The position numbers and the translations under genes are program-made. Source: JBBDIM01 sp040880405 (GTDB lineage: Bacteria > Planctomycetota > Planctomycetia > Pirellulales > Pirellulaceae). Taken from it: a stretch of DNA of 16,595 bases. The notes below the pieces were generated by a model. That model had not been told where the DNA came from. It searched no databases and was given only the letters and a program-made list of their open reading frames with translations. Positions within the stretch are counted from its first letter, which is position 1. The number at the start of each line of letters is the position of its first letter. Positions 7,408 through 13,572 of this stretch are shown piece after piece. The DNA lies in the NCBI GenBank assembly GCA_040880405.1, contig JBBDIM010000156.1, positions 1 through 16,595 on the forward strand. Direction: 5' to 3'.

Positions 7408-8334
7408 ATGACGATGACTGTTCGGCGCCGCGAGTTTCTGCAATCGACCCTCGCCGCTTCCGCCGGGTTGATGTTGGGTGGTTCGCTTTTAGCGAAGGAA
7501 TCTTCCGACGAACCGCTATTTAAAATCTCGCTGGCCCAGTGGTCCCTCAACAAGCCGATCTTCGGCAAGAAGATGGATCACCTCGACTTCGCCGCCGTCG
7601 CCAAGGAAAAGTGCGGCATTGAGGCGATTGAATATGTGAACCAGTTCTTCATGGATAAGGCCAAGGATTCCGATTACCTGGCCGAAATGAACCAGCGGGC
7701 GGGCGACCTGGGCGTTAAGCCGTTGTTGATCATGGTCGACCGCGAAGGAAACCTGGGCGACCCTGATGAGAAGAAGCGAGTTCAAGCCGTGGAAAACCAC
7801 CACAAATGGGTCGAGGCGGCCAAGACCCTTGGCTGCCACACCGTTCGGGTGAACGCCTCTAGTGGCGGCTCGTACGAGGAACAGCAGAAACTTGCGGCCG
7901 ATGGCCTGCGGAGATTAAGCGAGTTCGCGAAGGACTACGACATCAATATCGTGGTCGAAAACCATGGCGGACTCTCCTCCAACGGCAAATGGTTGGCCGG
8001 GGTGATCAAGGGGGTCGACTTGCCGAATTGCGGGACCCTCCCCGACTTCGGCAACTTCACGATCGACCGAGGCAAGAACGAGCATTACGACCGGTACCAA
8101 GGTGTCGATGAGTTGATGCCGTACGCCAAGGCGGTCAGCGCCAAGTCGCACAACTTCGACGCCGACGGCAACGAGACCGCGACCGACTTCTTCAAGATGA
8201 TGGAGATCGTCTCGGTGAAGCATGGTTACAACGGTTACGTCGGAATCGAGTACGAAGGGGGTGGCCTGGAACCGGTCGAGGGGATTTTGGCGACCAAGAA
8301 GCTACTTGAGCGTTGCGCTGAGAAATTGGCGTAG
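7408..8334 (+). CDS. Tat-exported sugar isomerase/epimerase-like TIM barrel (hydroxypyruvate isomerase type)
   Basis: A member of the xylose isomerase-like TIM-barrel family (AP endonuclease 2 fold), 308 residues, probably an isomerase or epimerase of small sugars. The N-terminus has a Tat signal: RRREFLQS (6-13) then a hydrophobic stretch ending near LLAKES. The four likely divalent-metal ligands of this fold are visible: E184 in VVENHGG, D213 in LPDFGN, H248 in AKSHNF and E281 in GIEYEG. The ATG has GAGGA at 7395-7399, eight bases upstream. Exported paralogues of this type are common in planctomycetes. The exact substrate cannot be inferred, and no sugar operon surrounds it. A terminator-like hairpin lies 320 bases downstream. 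Confidence 0.88.
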   Translation: MTMTVRRREFLQSTLAASAGLMLGGSLLAKESSDEPLFKISLAQWSLNKPIFGKKMDHLDFAAVAKEKCGIEAIEYVNQFFMDKAKDSDYLAEMNQRAGDLGVKPLLIMVDREGNLGDPDEKKRVQAVENHHKWVEAAKTLGCHTVRVNASSGGSYEEQQKLAADGLRRLSEFAKDYDINIVVENHGGLSSNGKWLAGVIKGVDLPNCGTLPDFGNFTIDRGKNEHYDRYQGVDELMPYAKAVSAKSHNFDADGNETATDFFKMMEIVSVKHGYNGYVGIEYEGGGLEPVEGILATKKLLERCAEKLA

Positions 8335-8353
8335 TGGCCTATAGTCTGGGTGC

Positions 8354-8382
8354 CATGCCCACGCCCGGGAAGCGTGGGCATG
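8354..8382. repeat. CATGCCCACGC hairpin, copy 2
   Basis: CATGCCCACGC (8354-8364) pairs perfectly with GCGTGGGCATG (8372-8382) around a 7-base loop. It lies 19 bases after the stop of the TIM-barrel gene. It has no T tract, so it is listed as a repeat, not a terminator, though it could protect the 3' end of the mRNA. Confidence 0.8.
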
Positions 8383-8586
8383 AGAAGTGAGAGATGATCG
8401 TGTTTCCTTTGGGAAGTTGGGACGCCCTCTCTGTTTCCATCAGGCGATATTGCCGGCGCGATAGAGATCCACTAGCGGCTAGCCCGGTGAGTAAAAACAC
8501 CAAGGCGATTAAATGACTGTGGATTGGCGGTCGGCCGTTTCGCGGGTTGATAATCGGGTTACCGGTGGAGAATCAGCCCGCCAAAA

Positions 8587-8614
8587 CATGCCCACGTTGG
8601 AGGGCGTGGGCATG
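8587..8614. repeat. CATGCCCACG hairpin, copy 3
   Basis: A perfect 10-bp stem (8587-8596 with 8605-8614) with an 8-base loop. The flanks CCCGCC and GCACCC match those of copy 1 at 4769-4797, so the repeat unit extends beyond the stem. Confidence 0.8.
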
Positions 8615-8655
8615 GCACCCGATGACTTTACCGGTTTATGCCCAAACCTGAAATC

Positions 8656-8697
8656 AATCCCCCGGAAATCCATTGAGGATTCCCGGGGGATTTTTTT
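8656..8697 (+). terminator. Intrinsic terminator in the gap
   Basis: AATCCCCCGGAAATCC (8656-8671) pairs with GGATTCCCGGGGGATT (8677-8692) with one mismatch, and a run of seven T residues (8691-8697) follows. It works only in the plus direction. It may end the TIM-barrel mRNA, but the 320-base distance leaves room for an independent small transcript. Confidence 0.8.
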
Positions 8698-8836
8698 GCG
8701 CATAAAGCGCTGCGCGGGGGCTATTTTCGGCTTTTTTCCACATTCCGAGCCGCTCTGGCCGGGACACTTGCCAATCGGCAACTTTTGAGCCTGCTTAACT
8801 TTTGGGCAGGTGGGCCCCTGCCTAAAAAAGTCGCTC

Positions 8837-8893
8837 GATTGCCAGCTTGCTGTGCAAGCATTGCTATCACTCCTAAGTGCTTGCATGGCAATC
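8837..8893 (+). promoter_or_regulatory. Nested inverted repeat with two exclusive pairings upstream of the ribbon-helix-helix gene
   Basis: GATTGCCA (8837-8844) and TGCAAGCA (8853-8860) together mirror the continuous arm TGCTTGCATGGCAATC (8878-8893). In addition GCTTGC (8845-8850) can pair with GCAAGC (8854-8859) in a 3-base-loop hairpin. The same GCAAGC segment can therefore join either a short or a long stem. It lies 116-172 bases before the start codon. It could be a leader RNA switch or a binding site for the DNA-binding-like protein encoded next. Function is inference. Confidence 0.4.
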
Positions 8894-8992
8894 ACTTCGA
8901 TGCTGCTCTTGACTCGCAGTGTAGGAATCTGGCATATCGTTATCGTGCCGCTGGCGACCTTTGCTAAGCCAGCTCGTTATCCGTCGTTTTTT

Positions 8993-9000
8993 GGAAGGAG
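8993..9000 (+). promoter_or_regulatory. Strong ribosome binding site deciding the start at 9009
   Basis: GGAAGGAG stands eight bases before the ATG at 9009. The frame is open further upstream to 8961, but this site makes the ATG at 9009 the clear choice. Confidence 0.85.
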
Positions 9001-9008
9001 CCTCGACT

Positions 9009-9668
9009 ATGTCCAACTACAGCCACAGTGGAAATTCGGTTTCCCAGCCCGCCGCGCCTATGAATCGCCCGGTGTACCAGGGGCCGACCACTTATCCGCC
9101 TCAACCCCAGGTCCAACCCGCCATGACCAACCATCACGGCCCCGCTCCGCAGCAGGTCCCGGCCACCACGGGTCCCACGACCTTCGGACCCACCACGACC
9201 ACTCCGGGATCCGGTACCCCAGGGCAAGGCGGTGGCAAGTCGGCTTCGATCGCCGAAACCCTGCTCGCGACCGTCTCGCCCACCGCGACCTTCGAAGAGA
9301 AGAAGCGGGAATCGGTACGTGTGGCTCGTGAACTGGCGCGGCAGGTTCCCGATTGGGTGACCTTCTTCCGCGAAGTGCTGGGAGTCGATGGCGTGATTCG
9401 CAAGCTGTTCACCCACCCAGAGCATTACGCGGAGTTCGAGCGGAGCGAAGAATTCGACGAAATCCAAATGCTGATCGTTTCGCTTCGCGAACGAACCACC
9501 GGTCAGGCCGAGGATAAAGAACCGACGCGCGTGATCACGGTTCGCTTGCCGAAGAGCCTGCACGAGTCGCTCCGGTGGGAAGCCCACTCGCGGCGGACCA
9601 GCATGAACAAGCTTTGCATTTCGAAGCTGCTGCAGGTGATCGAAGACAAAATGATCCCGGCCGAGTAG
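9009..9668 (+). CDS. Unrecognised protein with disordered N-terminus and ribbon-helix-helix-like C-terminus
   Basis: I do not recognise this 219-residue protein as a named family. Residues 1-77 are rich in Pro, Thr, Gln and Gly and probably disordered (for example PQPQVQPAMT and GPTTTTPGSG). Residues 80-165 form a charged, helical middle region with EEKKRESVRVARELARQVPD and HPEHYAEFERSEEFDEI. The C-terminus, RVITVRLPKSLHESLRWEA (174-192) followed by SMNKLCISKLLQ, has the pattern of a ribbon-helix-helix DNA-binding domain: a short beta strand (TVRLP), then two helices, as in HicB or Arc-type proteins. No toxin or other partner gene is adjacent, so it is not assigned to a toxin-antitoxin pair. 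It has an excellent ribosome binding site and a structured upstream region. The coding nature is sure; the DNA-binding role is inference. Confidence 0.8.
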   Translation: MSNYSHSGNSVSQPAAPMNRPVYQGPTTYPPQPQVQPAMTNHHGPAPQQVPATTGPTTFGPTTTTPGSGTPGQGGGKSASIAETLLATVSPTATFEEKKRESVRVARELARQVPDWVTFFREVLGVDGVIRKLFTHPEHYAEFERSEEFDEIQMLIVSLRERTTGQAEDKEPTRVITVRLPKSLHESLRWEAHSRRTSMNKLCISKLLQVIEDKMIPAE

Positions 9669-9681
9669 TTCGGCGAAGCTA

Positions 9682-9843
9682 CGTAGCCACGCTTGCTAAA
9701 AGCGTGGGAGAAGTGTTAACCCGCTTCGCCCGAGGGGCAACGCACGCCTGCGGGGCCCCCACGGTCTACGCGACCGTGGCTACGAAAAAACGTGTCGTAG
9801 CCACGCTTGCTAAAAGCGTGGGTGGAAGTGTTAACCCGCTTCG
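9682..9843. repeat. Two-module palindromic repeat array (R2-R1-R2)
   Basis: Module R2 (9682-9708 and 9796-9822) is CGTAG followed by CCACGCTT, loop GCTAA, AAGCGTGG. Module R1 (9758-9785) is CCACGGTC, loop TACGC, GACCGTGG then CTACG. After each R2 comes a conserved spacer with GTTAACCCGCTTCG. R1 ends in GTGGCTACG and R2 starts with CGTAGCCAC, so neighbouring modules can also pair with each other. The same arrangement recurs at 16471-16573. This resembles the bacterial interspersed mosaic elements made of paired REP sequences. No protein is encoded. Confidence 0.85.
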
Positions 9844-9919
9844 GCGATGGATGCGTCCAATTTGGATTTACGGGTGGCTTCGTTGGGAAGCTTCCGAGAA
9901 ACGACTGAGTCCAGCAAAG

Positions 9920-9962
9920 AAACCCTGGCTGGGGCGAAAGCGTCGCCCCGCCAGGTTTTTTT
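9920..9962 (+). terminator. Intrinsic terminator before clpS
   Basis: AACCCTGGCTGGGGCG (9921-9936) pairs with CGCCCCGCCAGGTT (9944-9957) with a small bulge or mismatch, followed by seven T residues (9956-9962). It lies 250 bases after the ribbon-helix-helix gene, beyond the repeat array, and isolates clpS from upstream transcription. Confidence 0.85.
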
Positions 9963-10080
9963 GAGCTGGGTGCCCTAATGGGATGAACTCGGATGTTTTG
10001 TTTGTCCTCGGCCGATCCTCGCGGTACAACTAACCGGGAAAGGGGTAACTCTCTTCAGGTTTCCATGAGTTGACTGACCG

Positions 10081-10428
10081 ATGTCCGATCAAGAATCGAC
10101 CGCGACCGTTCCCGCGAAGGCCGACCCTCGGCCCGACACGGACAAGCGTCCGCGCCGGCAACCACCCCATGCCGTGGTGCTGTACAACGACGACATCAAT
10201 ACCTTCGAGTTCGTCGTCGAGACGCTTCGCAAGGTGTTCGGTTACCCGGTCGAGAAATGTTTTGAACTGACCCTCATGGCCCACGAAAGCGGCCGAGCCA
10301 TCTTGTGGGTCGGAACGCTCGAACTAGCGGAGCTCAAAGCGGATCAAATCCGTTCTCGTGGCGGCGATCCAGTGATGAAAGATCGCGGGGCATTGCCGCT
10401 CAAGGTCTCGGTGGATCCCCAGGCCTAA
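10081..10428 (+). CDS. clpS: ATP-dependent Clp protease adaptor ClpS
   Basis: Adaptor that delivers N-degron proteins to the ClpA/C unfoldase of the Clp protease in the cytoplasm. It has 115 residues: a disordered Pro/Arg-rich N-terminal extension (1-28) and the ClpS core from about 29. The core shows PPHAVVLYNDDINTFEFVVE (28-47), KVFGY, LMAHESGR (65-72) and ELAELKADQI (81-90). N36, D37 and H68 of the N-degron pocket are kept. By alignment with E. coli ClpS the gatekeeper methionine (M40) is Phe42 here and M62 is Thr64, which may change the accepted N-terminal residue. No strong Shine-Dalgarno sequence precedes the ATG; a two-codon ATGAGTTGA lies at 10065-10073. No clp partner gene is in the window. 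A terminator upstream suggests its own promoter. Confidence 0.9.
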   Translation: MSDQESTATVPAKADPRPDTDKRPRRQPPHAVVLYNDDINTFEFVVETLRKVFGYPVEKCFELTLMAHESGRAILWVGTLELAELKADQIRSRGGDPVMKDRGALPLKVSVDPQA

Positions 10429-10455
10429 GCCACTACAGAATTGGGGTCCAATGGC

Positions 10456-10695
10456 AGGGGATGAGTTCAATTACAAAGAGTCGGCGGATGAGAACCCTAA
10501 TCCGCGGTCCCCGTAATTGAACTTATCCCCTTTCAATCGCTCCATCCTCAATACCCAAATCCCCCACCAATCGACCGTGCGATCCAGGGGCGGCGATTGG
10601 CTCATACGCCAAACAGGTACGGGGATAAGCTCAATTACAGGTGCCGCGGCCCAAACTTCTGGACCTCCGACTCTTTGTAATTGAACTCATCCCCT
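10456..10695. repeat. 240-bp symmetric element with four alternating copies of an 18-base motif
   Basis: Outer arms 10456-10484 and 10667-10695 are perfect 29-base reverse complements. Inner arms 10513-10530 (GTAATTGAACTTATCCCC) and 10621-10638 (GGGGATAAGCTCAATTAC) match with one difference, and an CCGCGG block pairs between them. Each 75-base half is itself a palindromic unit, with GGGGATGAGTTCAATTAC facing GTAATTGAACTTATCCCC. A 90-base core (10531-10620) separates the halves. No open frame of note lies inside. A half copy occurs at 6-27. It resembles a non-autonomous, MITE-like element, but no target duplication was found. Confidence 0.85.
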
Positions 10696-10734
10696 TTCGC
10701 GGGAACCCCCGTTTGCGGATTGTCGCTTGGGGAC

Positions 10735-10740
10735 CATAAT
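10735..10740 (+). promoter_or_regulatory. Candidate -10 box for a leaderless TrhO-RluA mRNA
   Basis: CATAAT is followed by CGCGGT and the ATG at 10747. A weak -35-like TTGCGG lies at 10713-10718, 16 bases upstream. No Shine-Dalgarno sequence sits at the right distance. The core ATAATCGCGG is identical to that before the stand-alone pseudouridine synthase at 2245. Confidence 0.45.
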
Positions 10741-10746
10741 CGCGGT

Positions 10747-12642
10747 ATGAATACCCCCTCGACCCCCGCTACCGAATCTCCCCCCCACGTGAATCCCACC
10801 GACACCGCGCCGGTCCTTAATGTCTCCTCTTACCAGTTCGCCCACCTGACAAAGCTCAAGCCACTCCGCGACGACCTGCGGAAGCTTTGCCGCAAGCTGG
10901 AACTACGGGGCACGATCTTGATCTCTCATGAGGGGATCAACCTGTTTGTCGCCGGCGAAATCGAGAACGTCCGGCAGCTATTGGTGCGGCTGCGCCAGAT
11001 TCCTGGCCTAGAGGATTTGCGGGCCAAGGAAAGTTTCACCGGCTATCAACCATTTCGGCGGATGCTGGTGAAGATCAAACGAGAGATCATCGCCTTTGGT
11101 ATCGAAGGAATCGACCCAGCCCAGAGCACCGCGCCGAAGCTATCGGCCAAGCAGCTCAAGCAGTGGCTCGACGAAGGTCGCCCCGTCACACTCTACGATG
11201 TGCGAAACGACTACGAGGTGAAGGTCGGCACGTTCAACGGCGCGGTCCCGGCGGGGATCGATCACTTCCGCGATTTTCCGGCGGCAGTCCAGCGGCTACC
11301 GGAAGAGGCCAAGGCGCAGCCGATCGTGATGTTCTGCACCGGCGGAATCCGCTGCGAGAAAGCGGGCCCCTTCATGCAGAAGGCAGGTTTCGATCAGGTT
11401 TTTCAGCTCGACGGCGGTATCCTGAAATACTTTGAGGAATGTGGCGGGGCCCATTACCAGGGAGATTGCTTTGTCTTCGACCAAAGGGTCGCCGTCGGGC
11501 CTGCCCTGGAAGAGACTGCCGTGGTCCAGTGTTTCGCCTGTCAGACACCCCTGACCGCCGCCGAGCAGGAATCGCCACTGTACGTTCCCGGCAGTTCGTG
11601 CCCCCACTGCTATCAAGATCCACGTCAAGCACTGCAAGCGACCTTAAAAAAACGACAGGCCAAGCTGGCGAAGATCTCCGACCCGCTACCGGGCAGCATC
11701 CCGTACACCAACATCCGGCAACTTTACATCTCGTCGCCTCACCAAGGGATGCGGCTGATCGATGTGCTGGCGGAAAAGGTCCCGGCCGCCTCTGCCGAAT
11801 TTTGGCGTGAGAAGATGGCCAAGGGTTGGATGGTCGAGGAGATCCCGCATCAAGACACCCGACTCACCGAGTTCCAAGCGGCGAAGCCTGAGATGGTGGT
11901 CCGCCCAGGTCAGAAGTTTATCCAGCGCTACCCCGGCACAGTCGAACCAGATGTTTCAGCGGCAATCGAGATCCTGCATGAGGACGCGGCGATTTTGGTG
12001 GTTGCCAAACCGGCCCCGCTGCCGATGCACGCTTGTGGCCGGTTCAACAAGAACTCGTTGGTCTATTTGCTAGAGCAGGTGTATCGCCCGCAGAAGCTGC
12101 GGATCGCCCATCGCCTGGATGCCAATACAACCGGGGTGGTGGTAATCTCCCGCACCGCAGCGGTCGCGCGGCAGGTCCAGCCGCAGTTCGAGCGGGGACA
12201 GGTCGGCAAGCGGTATCTGGCGAAAGTGCATGGCCATCCCGCGGAAGATCATTTCCGCTGCGATGAGCCGATCGGCACCACGCGAGAAAAAGGGGGGGGC
12301 CGCAGTGTGGCCGAAGATGGCCAGGCGGCCTCCACGGAATTCTGGGTCCGCGAGCGATGCCCTGATGGCACGTCGCTCTTAGAAGTGGTCCCGCATACCG
12401 GTCGCACGAATCAAATTCGCTTGCACCTCTGGCATCTCGCGTGGCCGATTGTCGGCGACCCGATGTACCAGCAGCAGAACGTGATGAGCCAAAAGCAGAC
12501 CCTCACCCTCGACGACCCACCGATGTGCCTGCACGCGTGGGAGGTCAGCTTCCGCCATCCGCAAACCGGCGAGCGAGTCACCTTTCAGGCACCGCCGCCG
12601 GTGTGGAGTCAAGAAGTTGGTAGGGTGGGTGAAGGCCGATAG
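10747..12642 (+). CDS. Fusion of TrhO-type tRNA uridine hydroxylase (rhodanese) and RluA-family pseudouridine synthase
   Basis: A 631-residue two-enzyme protein for RNA modification. Residues 21-310 match TrhO (YceA/UPF0176), the rhodanese-like enzyme that forms 5-hydroxyuridine at tRNA position 34 using prephenate in E. coli. The catalytic loop FCTGGIRCEKAG places the active cysteine at 197. A cysteine cluster, C262, C265, C285 and C288 (CFAC and CPHC), looks like a zinc site. Residues 330-395 resemble a degenerate S4-like RNA-binding segment. Residues 400-620 are an RluA-type pseudouridine synthase, with the catalytic aspartate D458 in HRLDANTTG and the second block PHTGRTNQIRLH (549-560). 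The frame is open back to 10681, but that extension would run through a repeat. The ATG at 10747 has a -10-like box instead of a Shine-Dalgarno sequence. The final residues VGRVGEGR are encoded by a repeat arm, so the natural C-terminus may once have ended differently. Both active sites look intact. Confidence 0.92.
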   Translation: MNTPSTPATESPPHVNPTDTAPVLNVSSYQFAHLTKLKPLRDDLRKLCRKLELRGTILISHEGINLFVAGEIENVRQLLVRLRQIPGLEDLRAKESFTGYQPFRRMLVKIKREIIAFGIEGIDPAQSTAPKLSAKQLKQWLDEGRPVTLYDVRNDYEVKVGTFNGAVPAGIDHFRDFPAAVQRLPEEAKAQPIVMFCTGGIRCEKAGPFMQKAGFDQVFQLDGGILKYFEECGGAHYQGDCFVFDQRVAVGPALEETAVVQCFACQTPLTAAEQESPLYVPGSSCPHCYQDPRQALQATLKKRQAKLAKISDPLPGSIPYTNIRQLYISSPHQGMRLIDVLAEKVPAASAEFWREKMAKGWMVEEIPHQDTRLTEFQAAKPEMVVRPGQKFIQRYPGTVEPDVSAAIEILHEDAAILVVAKPAPLPMHACGRFNKNSLVYLLEQVYRPQKLRIAHRLDANTTGVVVISRTAAVARQVQPQFERGQVGKRYLAKVHGHPAEDHFRCDEPIGTTREKGGGRSVAEDGQAASTEFWVRERCPDGTSLLEVVPHTGRTNQIRLHLWHLAWPIVGDPMYQQQNVMSQKQTLTLDDPPMCLHAWEVSFRHPQTGERVTFQAPPPVWSQEVGRVGEGR

Positions 12643-12786
12643 GCCGTAACCCACCGATGGTGCGCGGGACGAATTGCCAGCACCCGATTGGTGCTGTGTG
12701 GACGATAACCGCATGAACCCAAGCTACGTTGCCACTATATAATTGGTTGGCGACGGTGGGTTCCGAAGACTCCACCCACCCTACCA
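12618..12786. repeat. Composite inverted repeat TGGTAGGGTGGGTG overlapping a gene end
   Basis: TGGTAGGGTGGGTG (12618-12631) is perfectly repeated in reverse at 12773-12786. An inner pair AACCCACC (12648-12655) and GGTGGGTT (12755-12762) also matches. The left arm supplies the last codons and the stop of the TrhO-RluA gene. The right arm ends seven bases before the stop of the dioxygenase gene. The two genes are convergent, so the element could also fold in both transcripts. Confidence 0.8.
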
Positions 12787-12792
12787 GGAATC

Positions 12793-13458
12793 CTACGACC
12801 GATCTTCCGGCGTGACACCAAGCACGATGTTGAACGTCGCGCTCAGTTCCCCCGCCCTGGAATTTTCAACCGGCTTGAAGTCAACCAGCAAGGCGTCCAT
12901 TTTGTCCTGGCCACCCAACCGGTTGAAGATGCCGTCTCTCGCGTTGCCGGGGTGCCCTTTGACGTAACACTGCGTCACGAAATCAGGCTGACCCTTGCGA
13001 ATCACCTTGAAGTGAATGTGCGGGGTGCGGCCGGGGTAAGGAACCGGTTTCACTGTGCGGAACAGGTAATCTCCACCCAGGCCGGTATGGAACCGTCCAA
13101 AGCCCTGGAAGTTTCTGTCCTGCTTGTCTCGGTTGGAGGTCCCTTGGTGCAGGTACGCCCCGTTACCGTCGACTTGCCAAATCTCGACCAGCGCGTTTCG
13201 CACCGGGTTCCCTTTGGCGTCCATCACCTTACCACTGAGATAGGTGATTTCCCCGATCGCGGGCGTGAGCCCATGATTGATAACGATCAGGTCGTTGTCG
13301 GTATCCAGCGGCAACTTGGTCGGATAGAACGGCCCCTCGGTTTGGGCTGGCGTCAGGGTCAACTCATCGGCCAGCAGCCCAGGAGTGACCATCGCCGCCG
13401 AAAGAAACGCCGACGCACTGATAAATTTACGCCGCGAAGGAAGCCAAAGCTGGGTCAT
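12793..13458 (-). CDS. Tat-exported intradiol ring-cleavage dioxygenase
   Basis: Non-haem iron(III) enzyme of the protocatechuate 3,4-/catechol 1,2-dioxygenase fold, which opens catechol-type rings between the hydroxyl groups. It has 221 residues. The N-terminus carries a Tat signal, SRRKFIS (8-14) plus a hydrophobic stretch ending near GLLADE. The iron ligands are all visible: Y102 (VDGNGAY), Y141 (PVPYPGR), H147 and H149 (TPHIHF), with R144 as the active-site arginine. EGPFYP (41-46) is typical of the fold. The length, lacking long extensions, resembles the small exported dioxygenase group of unknown substrate more than PcaGH. No other aromatic catabolism gene is nearby. A GGAG lies about nine bases before the ATG. 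The gene follows the GNAT-nitrilase gene by 114 bases on the same strand and may share its mRNA. Confidence 0.9.
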   Translation of the reverse strand: MTQLWLPSRRKFISASAFLSAAMVTPGLLADELTLTPAQTEGPFYPTKLPLDTDNDLIVINHGLTPAIGEITYLSGKVMDAKGNPVRNALVEIWQVDGNGAYLHQGTSNRDKQDRNFQGFGRFHTGLGGDYLFRTVKPVPYPGRTPHIHFKVIRKGQPDFVTQCYVKGHPGNARDGIFNRLGGQDKMDALLVDFKPVENSRAGELSATFNIVLGVTPEDRS

Positions 13459-13572
13459 AATTCGCTCCGATCCGATACTAGAAGAAGAGAGGAGATTGCT
13501 ATCTCCAAATTTTACACCGGTGGGGATGAAACCGAAAACGATTGGTTCAGTTTCGCGAAAATACCACCACCG

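Larger units (their letters stand above)
8335..9008. other. 674-bp intergenic region with hairpins, a terminator and a leader structure
   Basis: No gene is supported. The region holds two CATGCCCACG hairpins (8354-8382, 8587-8614), a strong plus-strand terminator (8656-8697), a GGCAGG/CCTGCC hairpin (8805-8822) and a nested inverted repeat (8837-8893) upstream of the ribbon-helix-helix gene. A 91-codon plus-strand frame from 8513 runs through the hairpin and the terminator and is rejected. Confidence 0.5.
10429..10746. other. Intergenic region occupied by a 240-bp palindrome
   Basis: Apart from the palindrome at 10456-10695 and the candidate -10 box at 10735-10740, nothing is recognised. No terminator for clpS is evident unless the palindrome itself serves as one. 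Confidence 0.6.

Noticed and set aside
7408..8334. One sugar pathway formed by the TIM-barrel and Gfo/Idh/MocA proteins
   Set aside because: Both are exported sugar-type enzymes, but they are 3 kb apart, on opposite strands and separated by HflX and an SDR. There is no positional evidence for a shared pathway.
8513..8788. 91-codon open frame on the plus strand
   Set aside because: It passes through a REP hairpin and an intrinsic terminator and has no recognisable domain.
9009..9668. HicB-type antitoxin of a toxin-antitoxin pair
   Set aside because: No small toxin gene lies on either side, and the protein is much longer, with a disordered N-terminus.
9682..9843. Possible CRISPR array
   Set aside because: There are only two or three repeat units with a conserved, not variable, spacer and no cas genes. 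The units are mosaic palindromes.
10456..10695. Insertion sequence
   Set aside because: The ends are inverted repeats but the inside has no transposase frame and no target duplication was seen. It is kept as a repeat only.
10681..10746. N-terminal extension of the TrhO-RluA fusion from a TTG
   Set aside because: These codons lie in the palindrome arm and do not resemble TrhO. The ATG at 10747 fits better.
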